Shown: one piece after another, positions 34,901 to 44,900 of the stretch
Layout of the letters: every line of letters starts with the position of its first letter
Position numbering within the stretch: the first letter of the stretch is position 1
Origin: a virus
Reading direction: 5' to 3' (one strand)
DNA length: 64,000 nt
IMG/VR virus record: IMGVR_UViG_3300025853_000040
Span: 1-64,000 of that record
Made by a program: the position numbers and the translations under genes
The notes under the pieces: model-generated
What the model saw: the letters and a program-made list of their open reading frames with translations, nothing else
Told to the model about the DNA's origin: nothing
Databases searched by the model: none

Positions 34901-35315
34901 TATGTAAATGAATTAATGTAACATTTTCTTGATTATTATTAACAGCATTTGCAGTTATTGATTTTTCTGTTCCAGTAAAGGCTACATCTTTACCCAACTC
35001 ATTCAATAACCATCTAGTGTAACCATCAGCTTCTTTGTAAAACTTATCAACAGCCAATATATCTGATTCTGTTAATGCAGCCACTGAAGCCCCACTCAAA
35101 CCAATAGGGTATTCAGTTATTATTTTATTAAAGTTTCTTTCTGTCTTTCTTCTTATATCACCAAAGAAAGTATGTTTTGAGAATCTACCATAATCTATAA
35201 GAGGAATAGCTCTGTTTGTATCTGCTGTAAATGAAGTTTCTAGTAAATCACCAGAAATACTTCCAGCACTCTCTAAAGAAGATAATAAACTTTCGTATGT
35301 ATAGCCGTCAGCCAT
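31977..35315 (-). CDS. tail-protein-I-like baseplate protein fused to LamG domain
   Basis: 1112 residues. Residues about 210-360 resemble P2 gpI-type tail proteins: NLIPRYLFLGDDTEFLKSFLTALSESFDEYK, VDRVPDRFIPVLAKDYGI, and IPHLLKSKGARESLEAICRIYGI. Residues about 365-550 are LamG-like (SLAFDFAAGQDFTIQTVV, IGYMHEVRTWDIALEEED). The C-terminus is long and beta-rich. T4-type equivalents attach fibres to the baseplate periphery, so this protein likely links baseplate wedges to the LamG-type proteins encoded next. Confidence 0.68.
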   Translation of the reverse strand: MADGYTYESLLSSLESAGSISGDLLETSFTADTNRAIPLIDYGRFSKHTFFGDIRRKTERNFNKIITEYPIGLSGASVAALTESDILAVDKFYKEADGYTRWLLNELGKDVAFTGTEKSITANAVNNNQENVTLIHLHRDSDNSVTGDQLDNINAIYERIELYEDFNKEIEYLDAGTLSYFGVTGGEGNYANYSTRITEEVPASAEVDVIQNFKLENLIPRYLFLGDDTEFLKSFLTALSESFDEYKLYIENIPNLKKISYDSVDRVPDRFIPVLAKDYGINLYETSADIDIKQELFNSSSAGYTSKEVTSKVWNRILNNIPHLLKSKGARESLEAICRIYGIKNNFLKINEHSIFRTKVKKTEQELVDFIALYSDGTNYVQTSVGATETSSLAFDFAAGQDFTIQTVVSATAAQSHTLVEHPLYNITLSDVGVLTFNSVTTPTVTVSTPEGSISSHIQALDNFTNITVSRSGDTLNAYLTTLSASPTGGNDIVEVVSGSYSDVSVGTESYDSTGGTVGGSTKFPSPNNFIGYMHEVRTWDIALEEEDIKEHTRNFQSISIENTKINNQSATYNNLKSHFKLREDIILGGDYNFIVNSAKSNYHAEPVGFGTTEKKYRHFSDRKRIVSSYPLGFSINNDKIRTSEENIEEEDVGYISFSMSPTNAVNREIYNSIQDFNVFDLLGDPSVLTKNSYFGTDINNKWNEISEQWNLSKNETFDPDPLNNALLKSGGSVLTVTGVSGSSVGLMNNNAFVKSMNNFNDTFGSIFPFSEQFIPAKTNVISKGLFIESPLLERHKTKRVFGRRWNSLAEVLAENEQYQLTADGNIISYDNDKQTNNAVPTVLSLNELEFVLNNHYLAGDLATTGSGSANEVNLSASAATTADFQGYQYYDNNIQETIDLEFSAITQVPNVSVNSTVNEPNFSQTRYGRFLPVRITPAAVDQTEVEITLDTMLISPTANNTASNGFISGRVKMLSGGVEFKTDLPALRFDFPTSADGTNLFIAEVGDIDAGEGRIVKDKDNSIVVSLESATIQLNLTLASVVRSLSAVAGDVTLQMVEDSASGSIGIVPINVTNLFNDVTYIFRVGINAVDTKDTDLIRQITQQGVEKITS

Positions 35316-35325
35316 TTTTTACCCC

Positions 35326-36789
35326 TTATAAAACAGTAAAGTTCCACAAATCTGGTTTGTCTATTATAATAGTTTCATTTCTAACTTTTAGTTTTAAAAC
35401 AATCTTATATTCTACATTAGGATAAAGATTGTTAGTGTTTATCTCAAAGAAGTTTCCATCTTTATCATATGATAAGCTATCTTCTGAAATCTCCACATAA
35501 TCAGTGGATTTTTCTCTTATCTCATACATTCCATTTTTAACAATAAAACTATCAATAAATGTTTTTGTAGCTGTTGTGGATTGTAAAACTTGTGTTTTGT
35601 CTTTAATAAAAACTCTTATATTAGCTACACTTCCATAATCATATTCGCTTTTTTGATTAACCAAGTTGACAATCAAGTTTGATGTAGTAAAATTATCATT
35701 ACCTATAGAGGGTAGTTTAGGCTCAAAATTAAAAGTATAAGATGACTCATATCCAGCCGATGTTACACTCCATGTGTCAGTAAAATTAGTAGCGGAGCTT
35801 AAAGATATATTAACACCAGTTAACGCATTACCCAAATCATCAGTTGCTGTTCCTATATTTAGTTTATATATACCCTTAGAAAATCTACCTGCTGTTAGTG
35901 ATATAGGAGCTATATTAACACCATCAGCTTGTAATGTAACAAATCCGGGAAACTTTCCTGTTCCATCTAAATCTTCCAAAACACCGTCAACAATATTGTA
36001 ATAAAATAAATCTGCAGATCTAGAAAAGTATAATGTTTTTCTATCGTCTTTTATTGTCTCTGGCCATGTAAGTTCTAAATATGGTCTTCTATTTGTGTTT
36101 GTCTCTCTTCCATAAAACTTTTTAGTAAAATAACTAACACCCGTTACAGAAGTATTAACTCCAGCAGCTGCTGCCTCAGCATCAGTTTGAGCTTCTTCTT
36201 TATCACCCATTCTAATCATAAACCCATAATTAGAACTTAATCCATCCAAATAATCTTTAAACCACTCAGTAACATCTAATTTTAAATCTTCTTCACCATG
36301 AACAAATGATTGAATAGCTGAGTTAGAGTCATATATTGCATCAAAAGCCCCCTTATAAGCTTCACCCCCACTTAAAGCACCTAAATCTGTCCAAAGATTG
36401 ATGTTATCAGCATAAAGAGCATTTGCATAACCAGTGTTTGTTTTAAGATCATTATCAAGACCCTTACCTTCAATCCATGTGGCGCTTAGTGGAAAGGCAT
36501 ATATGTCAAAATCACTAGCTTGTTCTTCTCCGTGAGTAACATTATTCATTCTTATAAATGCTGAAACAGTAGAAGAGTCTCTTGGATCTGGATAATTCTT
36601 ATTAACTGATATTTCTTCTTTTAACTCATCTAAATCAAATTTTATTAATATTCTTGCATATTCCTTTTTTTCTTTTTCATTGCTATACTTGTTCCAAACC
36701 TCTAATATTGGAGATAAACCAAAATTAGCACTAACGGCAGAGTCGGTAATCCAAGTGTCTTTGTCTGCATATGCTCTTACTATTGACAT
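35326..36789 (-). CDS. virion protein with DNRLRE/CBM-like N-terminal domain
   Basis: 487 residues. The first 200 residues match the style of DNRLRE/CBM96-type beta-sandwich domains: SIVRAYADKDTWITDSAVSANFG at the N-terminus, ARILIKFDLDELKEEI, DFDIYAFPLSATWIEG and SNYGFMIRMGDKEE. The remainder is beta-rich, with Ig-like patterns and the ending YKIVLKLKVRNETIIIDKPD. It overlaps the HNH gene by 10 bases. Likely a structural tail or fibre protein with a sugar-binding role. Confidence 0.6.
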   Translation of the reverse strand: MSIVRAYADKDTWITDSAVSANFGLSPILEVWNKYSNEKEKKEYARILIKFDLDELKEEISVNKNYPDPRDSSTVSAFIRMNNVTHGEEQASDFDIYAFPLSATWIEGKGLDNDLKTNTGYANALYADNINLWTDLGALSGGEAYKGAFDAIYDSNSAIQSFVHGEEDLKLDVTEWFKDYLDGLSSNYGFMIRMGDKEEAQTDAEAAAAGVNTSVTGVSYFTKKFYGRETNTNRRPYLELTWPETIKDDRKTLYFSRSADLFYYNIVDGVLEDLDGTGKFPGFVTLQADGVNIAPISLTAGRFSKGIYKLNIGTATDDLGNALTGVNISLSSATNFTDTWSVTSAGYESSYTFNFEPKLPSIGNDNFTTSNLIVNLVNQKSEYDYGSVANIRVFIKDKTQVLQSTTATKTFIDSFIVKNGMYEIREKSTDYVEISEDSLSYDKDGNFFEINTNNLYPNVEYKIVLKLKVRNETIIIDKPDLWNFTVL

Positions 36790-37046
36790 TTATTTTCTCT
36801 AATTTCATAATTAAGTTTTAATTTATATCCGTAGTCATCCCAACCTTTTATTAATAAATATCCATTATGGGCCATTCTGTGATGATTAGGGCATAACCAC
36901 ACTCTATTTAATCCATAATCAGATCCACCCTCTGACTTATGTGTTATATGGTGATTATCCACAGCTTTTGACTCACCACATATTTCACATCTTTTACTAG
37001 CTTTAGAAAACTTTTGATTTCTTGGTATTCTTTTTCTTCTATTCAT
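36780..37046 (-). CDS. small HNH endonuclease
   Basis: 88 residues. A CEIC pair, AVDNHHITHKSEGGSDYGLNRVWLCPNHHRMAH segments in order, gives the ββα-metal HNH site (His-His near residue 32, Asn, His-His near 55) with a structural zinc held by CEIC and the Cys of CPNH. It probably nicks or cuts DNA. It is inserted between a gp6-like baseplate gene and a virion gene and overlaps both (1 and 10 bases). It may be a homing-type nuclease that has become tied to the operon, or may serve in packaging or host DNA attack. Confidence 0.78.
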   Translation of the reverse strand: MNRRKRIPRNQKFSKASKRCEICGESKAVDNHHITHKSEGGSDYGLNRVWLCPNHHRMAHNGYLLIKGWDDYGYKLKLNYEIRENKCQ

Positions 37047-38848
37047 TAAACAACCGTTCCTATTATGTCTTTATTTGGATATTTTACCTCCCAAACCACA
37101 TTTTGTGGTAGTGTTATTACGCCATTGTTGTTATATTGTTCTATATTAATACCACTAGAAACATAATCATTTCCAGAGATATTACCATTAACAGAGTATA
37201 TATTAATATTAGAAACAGACAATATCTTAGGTGAATTTTGTAAAACGGATATAATATCACTTACTACAATAGTGTCACCAAATCTTATATTCTTATAAAA
37301 AAATCTATCTTTCAATATTTCAAAAGCTTCTAATAATGTTTCATTAATACCATATGTTCCATTTTTTATAATACTGAATGAAACTCTTATATTTACTATA
37401 CTACCATTAGTTATCAATATGTTGTCAGAAAATGTTTTAAACTCTTTTAAATATGTCTCTATGTTGTTTTTAACTATATTATTTACATTCTTCAAGTTTT
37501 GATTTTCATCCAACCCAACAACATATAATTGAACTCCATTATTGTTGTTTGGATTTTTTCTTGCAGTTGTTCTAAATATATTTCCATACTGTGATGGTAA
37601 AGATAAAACCCTAGCTATATAGTCATTTAATGTAACACACCTATATTGTGAATTAATATTGTTTATAGAGTTGTGTTTAATATCTTCCAAACTTTCAGGA
37701 TCTGCACCACCACTAGCATCTATTGAGTTTTTAACCAATAAACTATTAACAACATAACTAGCTATAGAAGGATTGTTTGACTCAAATACTTGATCATTAA
37801 AAGTTATATTTTTATTATTTATTCTATTAATGGTATTAACAGGAACATTAGTGTTAGATCCTCCACCCACCCTATATGAAATATTTAAAACAGTATTTTT
37901 GGGGGCAGAACCTAGTGTTGTAGTATTTAAAAAACTAGCAGAGTTAATTGCGGTAGGGGTAAAGGCAGAAACAGACCCTCTTAAATTAATTGGTAAAACA
38001 AAATTCTCTGGGTTTGGTATAATTTCTGAATCTTCACTTGAATTAAAACCATTGCCAAAAATCAAATAAATACTACCATCAGATGATTTTTCAGTTATAT
38101 ACTTGTTATATACTTTTTTTTGTTTTAAAACAAATTCAGTTTCTGCAGATGTTGATGCATCACTATTAACATCTCCATAAAAAACGCTTTGTCTGGCTAA
38201 ACTATCAACCTCAATCCATTCGCCACCATCAGAATCAACAACACTCAAAATTTCTGATATATCAACATCTGGTAATTTTATTTTTAAAAACGGACTTGGG
38301 CTACCAACAGTATATTGAAAAGATTTAGTTTTACCAGCAACTACTACAACATTTTTTACATATGTTGTTTTACTTTCAGCCTCGTTTCTTATAGTTAATC
38401 TATTTGTGTCATCAGAAAAATCCACATCTTGTGTTAACTCAAAGTCAATAAAGTTTTCTGATGATACTACAGATTGTTTGTTTAACTTAAACATTGAGTC
38501 TGCAGATGAACTATCAAAAAATGTTGCTGACAAAGATATTATGGTTGTAGCTGGGGTAGAAAACTTTGGTTTATATCCCATATTTTGTGCTAAACTGTAT
38601 ACATTAGCTGGTTCAATAGCTCTATCTATAAACCCTTCATTAATTTGTCTATCCATCAAAAAAGATAAACTGTCACCAACATAGGCAACCATCTCTAATA
38701 AAGCCATACCTCCAGAAACTTGACTAAAATCTTGCCATGTATCTGGAAAATATTTTTTTAAGAAATCAATAAGATCTGTTTTATATCCATTAAAATCTTT
38801 GGAGATATAATCAATATCTCTTATCTCTTTATCAACCGCTTCTGTCAT
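37046..38848 (-). CDS. baseplate wedge protein, gp6/J-like
   Basis: 600 residues. The N-terminus (DIDYISKDFNGYKTDLIDFLKKYFPD, then SGGMALLEMVAYVGDSLSFLMDRQINEGFID) matches T4 gp6 and the Baseplate_J family, which form the wedge ring around the hub. The central beta domain (VGGGSNTNVPVNTI) and the following VNSLLVKNSIDASGGADPESLEDIKHN are typical gp6/J stretches. It follows the gp25-like gene by 14 bases, the usual order in contractile tails. Confidence 0.83.
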   Translation of the reverse strand: MTEAVDKEIRDIDYISKDFNGYKTDLIDFLKKYFPDTWQDFSQVSGGMALLEMVAYVGDSLSFLMDRQINEGFIDRAIEPANVYSLAQNMGYKPKFSTPATTIISLSATFFDSSSADSMFKLNKQSVVSSENFIDFELTQDVDFSDDTNRLTIRNEAESKTTYVKNVVVVAGKTKSFQYTVGSPSPFLKIKLPDVDISEILSVVDSDGGEWIEVDSLARQSVFYGDVNSDASTSAETEFVLKQKKVYNKYITEKSSDGSIYLIFGNGFNSSEDSEIIPNPENFVLPINLRGSVSAFTPTAINSASFLNTTTLGSAPKNTVLNISYRVGGGSNTNVPVNTINRINNKNITFNDQVFESNNPSIASYVVNSLLVKNSIDASGGADPESLEDIKHNSINNINSQYRCVTLNDYIARVLSLPSQYGNIFRTTARKNPNNNNGVQLYVVGLDENQNLKNVNNIVKNNIETYLKEFKTFSDNILITNGSIVNIRVSFSIIKNGTYGINETLLEAFEILKDRFFYKNIRFGDTIVVSDIISVLQNSPKILSVSNINIYSVNGNISGNDYVSSGINIEQYNNNGVITLPQNVVWEVKYPNKDIIGTVV

Positions 38849-38862
38849 CTTTTTTCTCTATA

Positions 38863-39462
38863 TTAAATTGTAATATCATTTATTGTAAAGTTAATTTCAT
38901 CCTGTATAACCAAAGAACCAGAATTGTTTATACCATTTCTATTTGTTAAGCTATTCTTAAATTTATCTTCTAATTTTTTATTTCTTTCAACAAGTGAGTC
39001 TCCAATATACTCTGTTCTCTGATTGTTATCATTTAAATCCTTAATTATACCTTCATCATAAAACTGAGTTGTTGAAAAAGAATAGTTAATCTTTAACAAT
39101 ATTTGGTTTTCATCTTCAATTACAAAACCTAAACTTTCATTTATTGTTCTTTCTTTATTGTAAATTTGAAAATCGTCAATAACATAAAAGAAAGCTGCTT
39201 GATTATCTTGGTTGTTAATAGTCACAGCTTTATCAATATCACTTTTTATTCTTAATTGCAATTGCTCTATCGTCATAGGTTCAAATAAATAATTTTCACC
39301 TATACTTAGCAAATTAACTGCTGGTATATCACCTTCTGCCATCATAAGTCTTTCATAAGGAGATGTTAACAATATGGCTCTCATAAGTTCTCTTGCAGCA
39401 AACTTTGTTTCTTTATGAGTATCCCACTTTAAATCTTTAATAGGAAATTTTATAATATTCAT
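38863..39462 (-). CDS. baseplate wedge protein, gp25-like
   Basis: 199 residues. KTEx-like N-terminus KDLKWDTHKETKFAAREL, then LLTSPYERLMMAEGDIPAVNLLSIGENYLFEPMT followed by LQLRIKSDIDKAVT, which matches the gp25/gpW pattern of (E)RxxxPxxG..L..LF.P followed by a helix. gp25 starts sheath assembly on the wedge. The C-terminus is longer than T4 gp25 (132 residues). It lies between the hub protein gene and the gp6-like gene. Confidence 0.75.
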   Translation of the reverse strand: MNIIKFPIKDLKWDTHKETKFAARELMRAILLTSPYERLMMAEGDIPAVNLLSIGENYLFEPMTIEQLQLRIKSDIDKAVTINNQDNQAAFFYVIDDFQIYNKERTINESLGFVIEDENQILLKINYSFSTTQFYDEGIIKDLNDNNQRTEYIGDSLVERNKKLEDKFKNSLTNRNGINNSGSLVIQDEINFTINDITI

Positions 39463-39471
39463 TTATTTTCC

Positions 39472-41004
39472 TTAATTTATAAAATTATGTTTGCTTAAGA
39501 ATTCAAAAGTTTTTCTTGATAATAAATTGAACTTATCATTTTGTTCTTTTATATCATCATAATATTTAAAAATATCTTTATATATATTATCTGTTTCTTC
39601 GTTTGTTTCTGGTGAAGTAGTAACTCTTCTGTTTTTCTCTCCACCAATAACTATCTTATCATAAGAAATAGTTTTCTTTCTAGTGACCGTTTTAATTCTA
39701 CCAGCTAACAACCTTGAAGGTCCGGGAACAGTTATAGTTTTACCACCAACTATCTCTGTAACTTCTTTTGGGCCGACTGGAGTGTTAATGGTTTTCTTTA
39801 CCGGAACGCCGTCAATCTTTACCTGTCTTGGTCTACCAGTTACTAACTTACCGGGTAATCTAACCTTTTCTTTAAATGATACTTCCTTGTCTGGTATTTG
39901 TATGTTTATTTCGGGTAAGTCATGTGTGTGATTTAAAAACATTTCCATAATATCTTGCAATGTTTCATTCATATTTCTCACAACTTCTAACATATCTATT
40001 ATTTGATTATTAACTCCTTGTTGATAATCTTCTAACTTTTCCCCTAAAACATTTCTATATATGTAATTATCGCCATCATTATCAAAAAAAGATATATTAT
40101 AAATTTCATCAGCTTTATTTAGTATTATATTTTTAGCTTTAAAATCACTTCTAACAGGAACTAACTGATAAGATCCGTCTTGAAAAGGGCCAATAATTTT
40201 TTTGTTAAAGTTTGTTTTTTTCTTAATATTGGGATAAACAGAGTTTATATTACCCCTATAATGAACAGTTTTAGTTCTTGTTTCCCCAATAGTGTTAATA
40301 AAATTTTTATTATGATAGCTTATGTTATTAGAGTTTAATATTCCTATTTCTAAAAAAGCTGTTTTTTCTTCTGTTTCACTATTAAAGGAGTGTCTTATAA
40401 AACTACCACTTCTTCCTTGATTTATAACATCCCCAAATTTCGCGGGGATTGTAAAATATCTTGCCTTTGCTTTGTTTTTTATTCTTTTTTCATCTATAGA
40501 TGGCTGAAGATCTGATCTAAATCTTGAAACTTCCTCAACATCAAAACTAAACCCATATTTACTTTTGTTATTAGTATTATAATCTTCTCTGGCTAAATAT
40601 CTACTAACATAGTTTGTTTCTGGAACTCTTGATATCCAATATGTTTTATCTGTAAATGGTTCATTTATTAGTAATATTTCTTCTCCAAGTTCTGGTATAC
40701 TTATGTTATGTAATGAAGTTAACGGAGGATACCACTTATAATCATTAATGTTTATTTGAGTTAAATTTTTTATTTCATTATTGAAAAAACTTGAGTTAAC
40801 ATCTATGTCTTCACCTATAATAGAAGCCTTTACACTATACATAGGAACTTTATTGATATTAATACTATTTTTAGAATTAAATGTGTTTACATCTATAACA
40901 ATACCTCTTTTTATAATTTTTTCGCCTATATAATCGGATTTATCTAATATTCTAGAATTAAATTCGGCATCTGAGTTTAATGTATTTACTATAGATTTAC
41001 TCAT
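39472..41004 (-). CDS. baseplate hub/spike-type structural protein
   Basis: 510 residues. The N-terminal half looks like an OB-fold/gp5-gpV style domain (KIIKRGIVIDVNTFN, SIPELGEEILLINEPFTDK), with GDVINQGRSGSFIRHS, a segment found in hub/spike proteins of T4-like phages. A Gly/Pro/Lys-rich C-terminal region (KTINTPVGPKEVTEIVGGKT) precedes a helical end. No lysozyme domain is visible. It probably forms part of the central hub or the spike. Confidence 0.6.
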   Translation of the reverse strand: MSKSIVNTLNSDAEFNSRILDKSDYIGEKIIKRGIVIDVNTFNSKNSININKVPMYSVKASIIGEDIDVNSSFFNNEIKNLTQININDYKWYPPLTSLHNISIPELGEEILLINEPFTDKTYWISRVPETNYVSRYLAREDYNTNNKSKYGFSFDVEEVSRFRSDLQPSIDEKRIKNKAKARYFTIPAKFGDVINQGRSGSFIRHSFNSETEEKTAFLEIGILNSNNISYHNKNFINTIGETRTKTVHYRGNINSVYPNIKKKTNFNKKIIGPFQDGSYQLVPVRSDFKAKNIILNKADEIYNISFFDNDGDNYIYRNVLGEKLEDYQQGVNNQIIDMLEVVRNMNETLQDIMEMFLNHTHDLPEINIQIPDKEVSFKEKVRLPGKLVTGRPRQVKIDGVPVKKTINTPVGPKEVTEIVGGKTITVPGPSRLLAGRIKTVTRKKTISYDKIVIGGEKNRRVTTSPETNEETDNIYKDIFKYYDDIKEQNDKFNLLSRKTFEFLSKHNFIN

Positions 41005-41215
41005 CTTTTTTCTCTAAATCTTCTATTAATTTTTCAAAACCTCTTTTTTTTAGTTCTTCATTCATAACAGCAATTTCATTCAACTTATAAGATCTAACAT
41101 TTAATAAGCTTTTTATAACACTTAAACAATCCCTATAAGCCAATATCATATCAGCATAAATAAGTTTTAACTCTTCATCTGATATGTTGTTTATATCTGG
41201 TAGTTTCTGTTCCAT
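40997..41215 (-). CDS. small helical protein, 72 residues
   Basis: Not recognised. The product is almost entirely helical with heptad-like spacing (DEELKLIYADMILAYRDCLSVIKSLL; LNEIAVMNEELKKRGFEKLIEDLEKKDE), so a coiled coil or helical bundle is likely. The start is at the ATG at 41215, which overlaps the sigma-factor stop codon by one base (TGATG). It overlaps the hub gene by 8 bases. It could be a co-factor of the late sigma factor (like T4 gp33) or a baseplate chaperone; neither is shown. Confidence 0.55.
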   Translation of the reverse strand: MEQKLPDINNISDEELKLIYADMILAYRDCLSVIKSLLNVRSYKLNEIAVMNEELKKRGFEKLIEDLEKKDE

Positions 41216-41874
41216 CAATCCTCTATAAAATTAAATCTTACTTCTTTATATAATAACTTTATTTTATTTAATGATTTTGTTATTTTTCTACTTGGTAAAT
41301 CAGTAGCTTCTTTTATGTAAAGATATAATTGCTTTTTATTTGTAATATATAACTTATCATAACTTGTTAATATATCTTTAATAACACCTAAGACAAGTAT
41401 ATCGTCATCGGTAAATTTATTATTATCTTCTATTATACTACTAAACTTCCTCTCTAAATCATTTATAAAATTTATATTATCTCTTTCTAATTCTTTTTCT
41501 TCATAAAAATCAACACTCAAATCAGAAACAACAACTTCATTTTCGTTCTCATCTATAAATACCCTTTTCTTATAAGAATTGGATTGCTGTATTAACCAAT
41601 TTTTAACTATTGTGCCAAAATAAGAATATGATTTTTTATTACGACTTGCATCATATTTTGACAATTTTTCATAAAGATGAGTTGTAGCTTCGTGTTTTAT
41701 TGTATCAAAATCATATAATGTTCTATTAAAATTGAATGTGTAATATATATTTTCTATTAAATTTTTAAATGCCGGTTCTATTACAGAAGAATATATCTGA
41801 TTTTTAAACTCTACATCATCTATCTGATTAAAAGAAACTATAGCTTCTTCTTCTTTTTCGCCCCAATACTTCAT
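41215..41874 (-). CDS. late transcription sigma factor, T4 gp55-like
   Basis: 219 residues. The opening MKYWGEKEEEAIVSFNQI, the stretch FDTIKHEATTHLYEKLSKYDASRNKKSYSYFGTIVKNWLIQQSNSYKKR (sigma region 2, core-binding and -10 recognition) and a helical C-terminal end match gp55-type sigma factors of T4-like phages. Such proteins redirect host RNA polymerase to late promoters with the sliding clamp. It is placed inside the baseplate operon, between the 1805-residue protein and the hub genes. No TATAAATA motif was found upstream of tail genes, so its promoter sequence may differ. Confidence 0.82.
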   Translation of the reverse strand: MKYWGEKEEEAIVSFNQIDDVEFKNQIYSSVIEPAFKNLIENIYYTFNFNRTLYDFDTIKHEATTHLYEKLSKYDASRNKKSYSYFGTIVKNWLIQQSNSYKKRVFIDENENEVVVSDLSVDFYEEKELERDNINFINDLERKFSSIIEDNNKFTDDDILVLGVIKDILTSYDKLYITNKKQLYLYIKEATDLPSRKITKSLNKIKLLYKEVRFNFIED

Positions 41875-41941
41875 ATAAATTCTCTCAATTAAATGTTTTA
41901 TTAATTTAATAAAAAATCAAAAAAAATTATATTCTTCTATA

Positions 41942-44900
41942 TTATTGCACCGCCCCAGTCCCACCAGCTCTTGTAGATGTTCCAGTGTCATTATCAGTAT
42001 TACCACCACTTGTTCTTCTCCTCCTTGCCGTATCAGTATTAGATGTCGCTGCAGTTGGGGTTCGATTAACAACAACTGTTTTACCACTTTCAGTTACCGC
42101 GACAAATTCACCATCAAGCTCTAGCCCATCGTTTTTAGGGTTTGAAGAATCAATTACAGGTGGAGGGGTATCAAATTGATCTTCTGATGTGATAGGTTCA
42201 TCATTTTCACCACCATCACTTTCTCCTTGAAAGAAAGATATTTCACCCAGCCAGCGGTCAGCCAATATCGGAGACATTCTTTCAAGTGGGTTTTCAAAAA
42301 ATGATATGTTAATAACTCCTTTAACTTTATTATAACCTTTATCTGTTCTTTGATAGATATATCCAAGAGTTCTTAATCTTTCTGGGCTTGTTGATGCTGG
42401 TAAAAATCCATCAATACGCCTACCATTAAGTGTTCCAATAGCTGGCCTCATATCTCCGAGAGATTCAATTGTGTTAAGGTTTTGAATTGGGGAATATAAT
42501 TTTAAATTTAGAACAGTATTAAATGAATTAGGAGTTAAGGTTTCCACAACAGAGTTAACAATATATATACCCTCTGCAGCATTAACAAAATCATTAACAA
42601 TTATGGGATCTAATAAATATATTCCTGTTGTTCCATGTATAGTTGCGTCAACATTAAAAAGAAAATTTAATAATAAATCTGATACGACATTACTATCAAT
42701 TGTTTTAAAATCTTGCAGCAGTAAATCCATAGTTTTGCCAGTTGGATCTGAAAATATTAATCTGTTTAAGTCATCAAAAGTTGTTTGAGTTATTCTATCC
42801 GGATTATTGTTGTTTAATAAATTAGTTAAATCTTCCAATCTTTTCGTTATATTTCCGGTTGATGATATTAATGATTGAAATAAAAATCCACGACCAGCCA
42901 ACGCGTTATTAATTTGTTGTCTTAAGTGTTGTTTTAGTTGACCTTGTTGCGCGCCTGTTTCCTCATCAGTAAAAGATTCCATTATAACTTGGCTTATATC
43001 CAAAGATGTTATTCCAGATTTAAAAGGTAATTGAAATGTTGCATAAGCTAAAGGATCTATTTTACTAGATATATTAAATGATTCAACTAAGGATTGACTA
43101 TCTCCGTGATTTAACGTAATTACTTTTTGATTTTTATTTTCTGATTCTATATATTTTTCAAACTCATATGTTTCTTTAAGTTGTTTATTTATACCACCTC
43201 TATTTTGAGATTCAACATAGATCTCTACAACATCTTCATCATTGTTTTGAGTTTTTCTAAAAGCCAATTGAATAGGGTTTTTCATATTAGATAATACGCC
43301 TGCATTAATATAATTAAGAATATTTTTTAGAAGATATATAACAGATTTGTTTGAAACATTATGGTTATTTAATATTGTGTCTACAGATTGATAATCAACT
43401 AATAAATCAAATGTTGTTTTTACTAAAGTAGCATAATTTTTTGCTTGGCCTTCTGCAGAAGATATATATAAGGCGTTGGCACTAAAAGCTTTTGTGATAT
43501 CATTTCTTACTGATAGAGGTATTTTATTATATTTAAATTTTATATTTCTCTTTTTTGCAAACTCATCTGCTGTAAATTCGCCATCATCCTGAAGTTTGGC
43601 ATTTCTTTCATTAACATTCTTAGCTATTGATTCTAAAACTGGGCCTAAAAAATAAGCTATGGGATAATTACTATCGCTATTATTATCATTAACATAACCA
43701 AATTGTATGTCAACATCATTTATAACACCTTGATCTGATTGATTTGTATTATCTGGTGGGTCGTCGTTTGTTCCGCCCTCTTCTTTATCTTCTTCCACTG
43801 TATTATCAAAACCAGCCATAGCTATTTTTATATCATTTTGACTATAAGACTCATTATCATATTCAACAGTTGTTGAAGATCTATAATTTGGATCTGTTAT
43901 TTTTTCTTCTTGAATTCCTCTTTTTTCTAACAATTCTTTATACCATTTATATATGTCTTCATCTTCATATTTCCAAAAATTCATAAAAGCTCTTGTTGAT
44001 AGATTACATAACACTTGATGACCAGACAAATTTGCTTCTGAAGTATTATCCACTTCTCCATATAATAATTTAGAACCTCGACCCGCGGTCGCGTTATTAT
44101 AAAATCCCAATAGCGCTTCATCAGTCATATCTGTTTTTCTAATTAATATACTTGGTTCATAAAAAGAAGGATATAGTGGATGCTGTAAAGAATAATTTAT
44201 ATTTTCTACTTCAACACCATCAGTTTCTTCCTTTTGTTTTGTTATATACTCTATATAGTTTTTTAATATATTTCTATTTATAATATCCCCACTAGTATTT
44301 TTATATCCTCCATCTTTATTAATATTAAATGGGCAATTTTCTATTGCTTCAATAATAGAATCATATAAAATTTCAAACTCCCTTATTTTATATACACTTG
44401 TGTTTTGTTCATTTTCATCTTTTTCTATTAACAAAACTGGTGTTGTGTTAAAAAAATTTCTAGCTAGAAAAGAATCTTGTTGTTCTATAGAAAACGCATA
44501 ACTTTCTTTATATCTGTTATTAGTCAAGGAGTCATAAATATCTCCATCAAAATTCTTAACAATAAAATTTATATCTGTATTAATACCAGATAAATTTTTA
44601 TAGTAAAGACCCTTTTCAGCAATAAAAACGTCAACAAGATCACGGATTATAGTCCCTAAAACACCAAATAATTCTCCATATAAATCTTCCGGCGATTCAA
44701 AGTGGATTTCATTCGCTGGTGTATTATCTATGTTTGAGTAATAATAAGTAAAAGATTTTTCTTCTTTTTCTTCATAACTTGGTGCATAACCACCACTACC
44801 GCTCTCATCATTTTCAAACCATTTCGTTGTATGAGTTGAAGAAAGAGGTAGTTGTATTTTATAAAACCTATTACCATATTCTATTAATTCATTCATTCTT

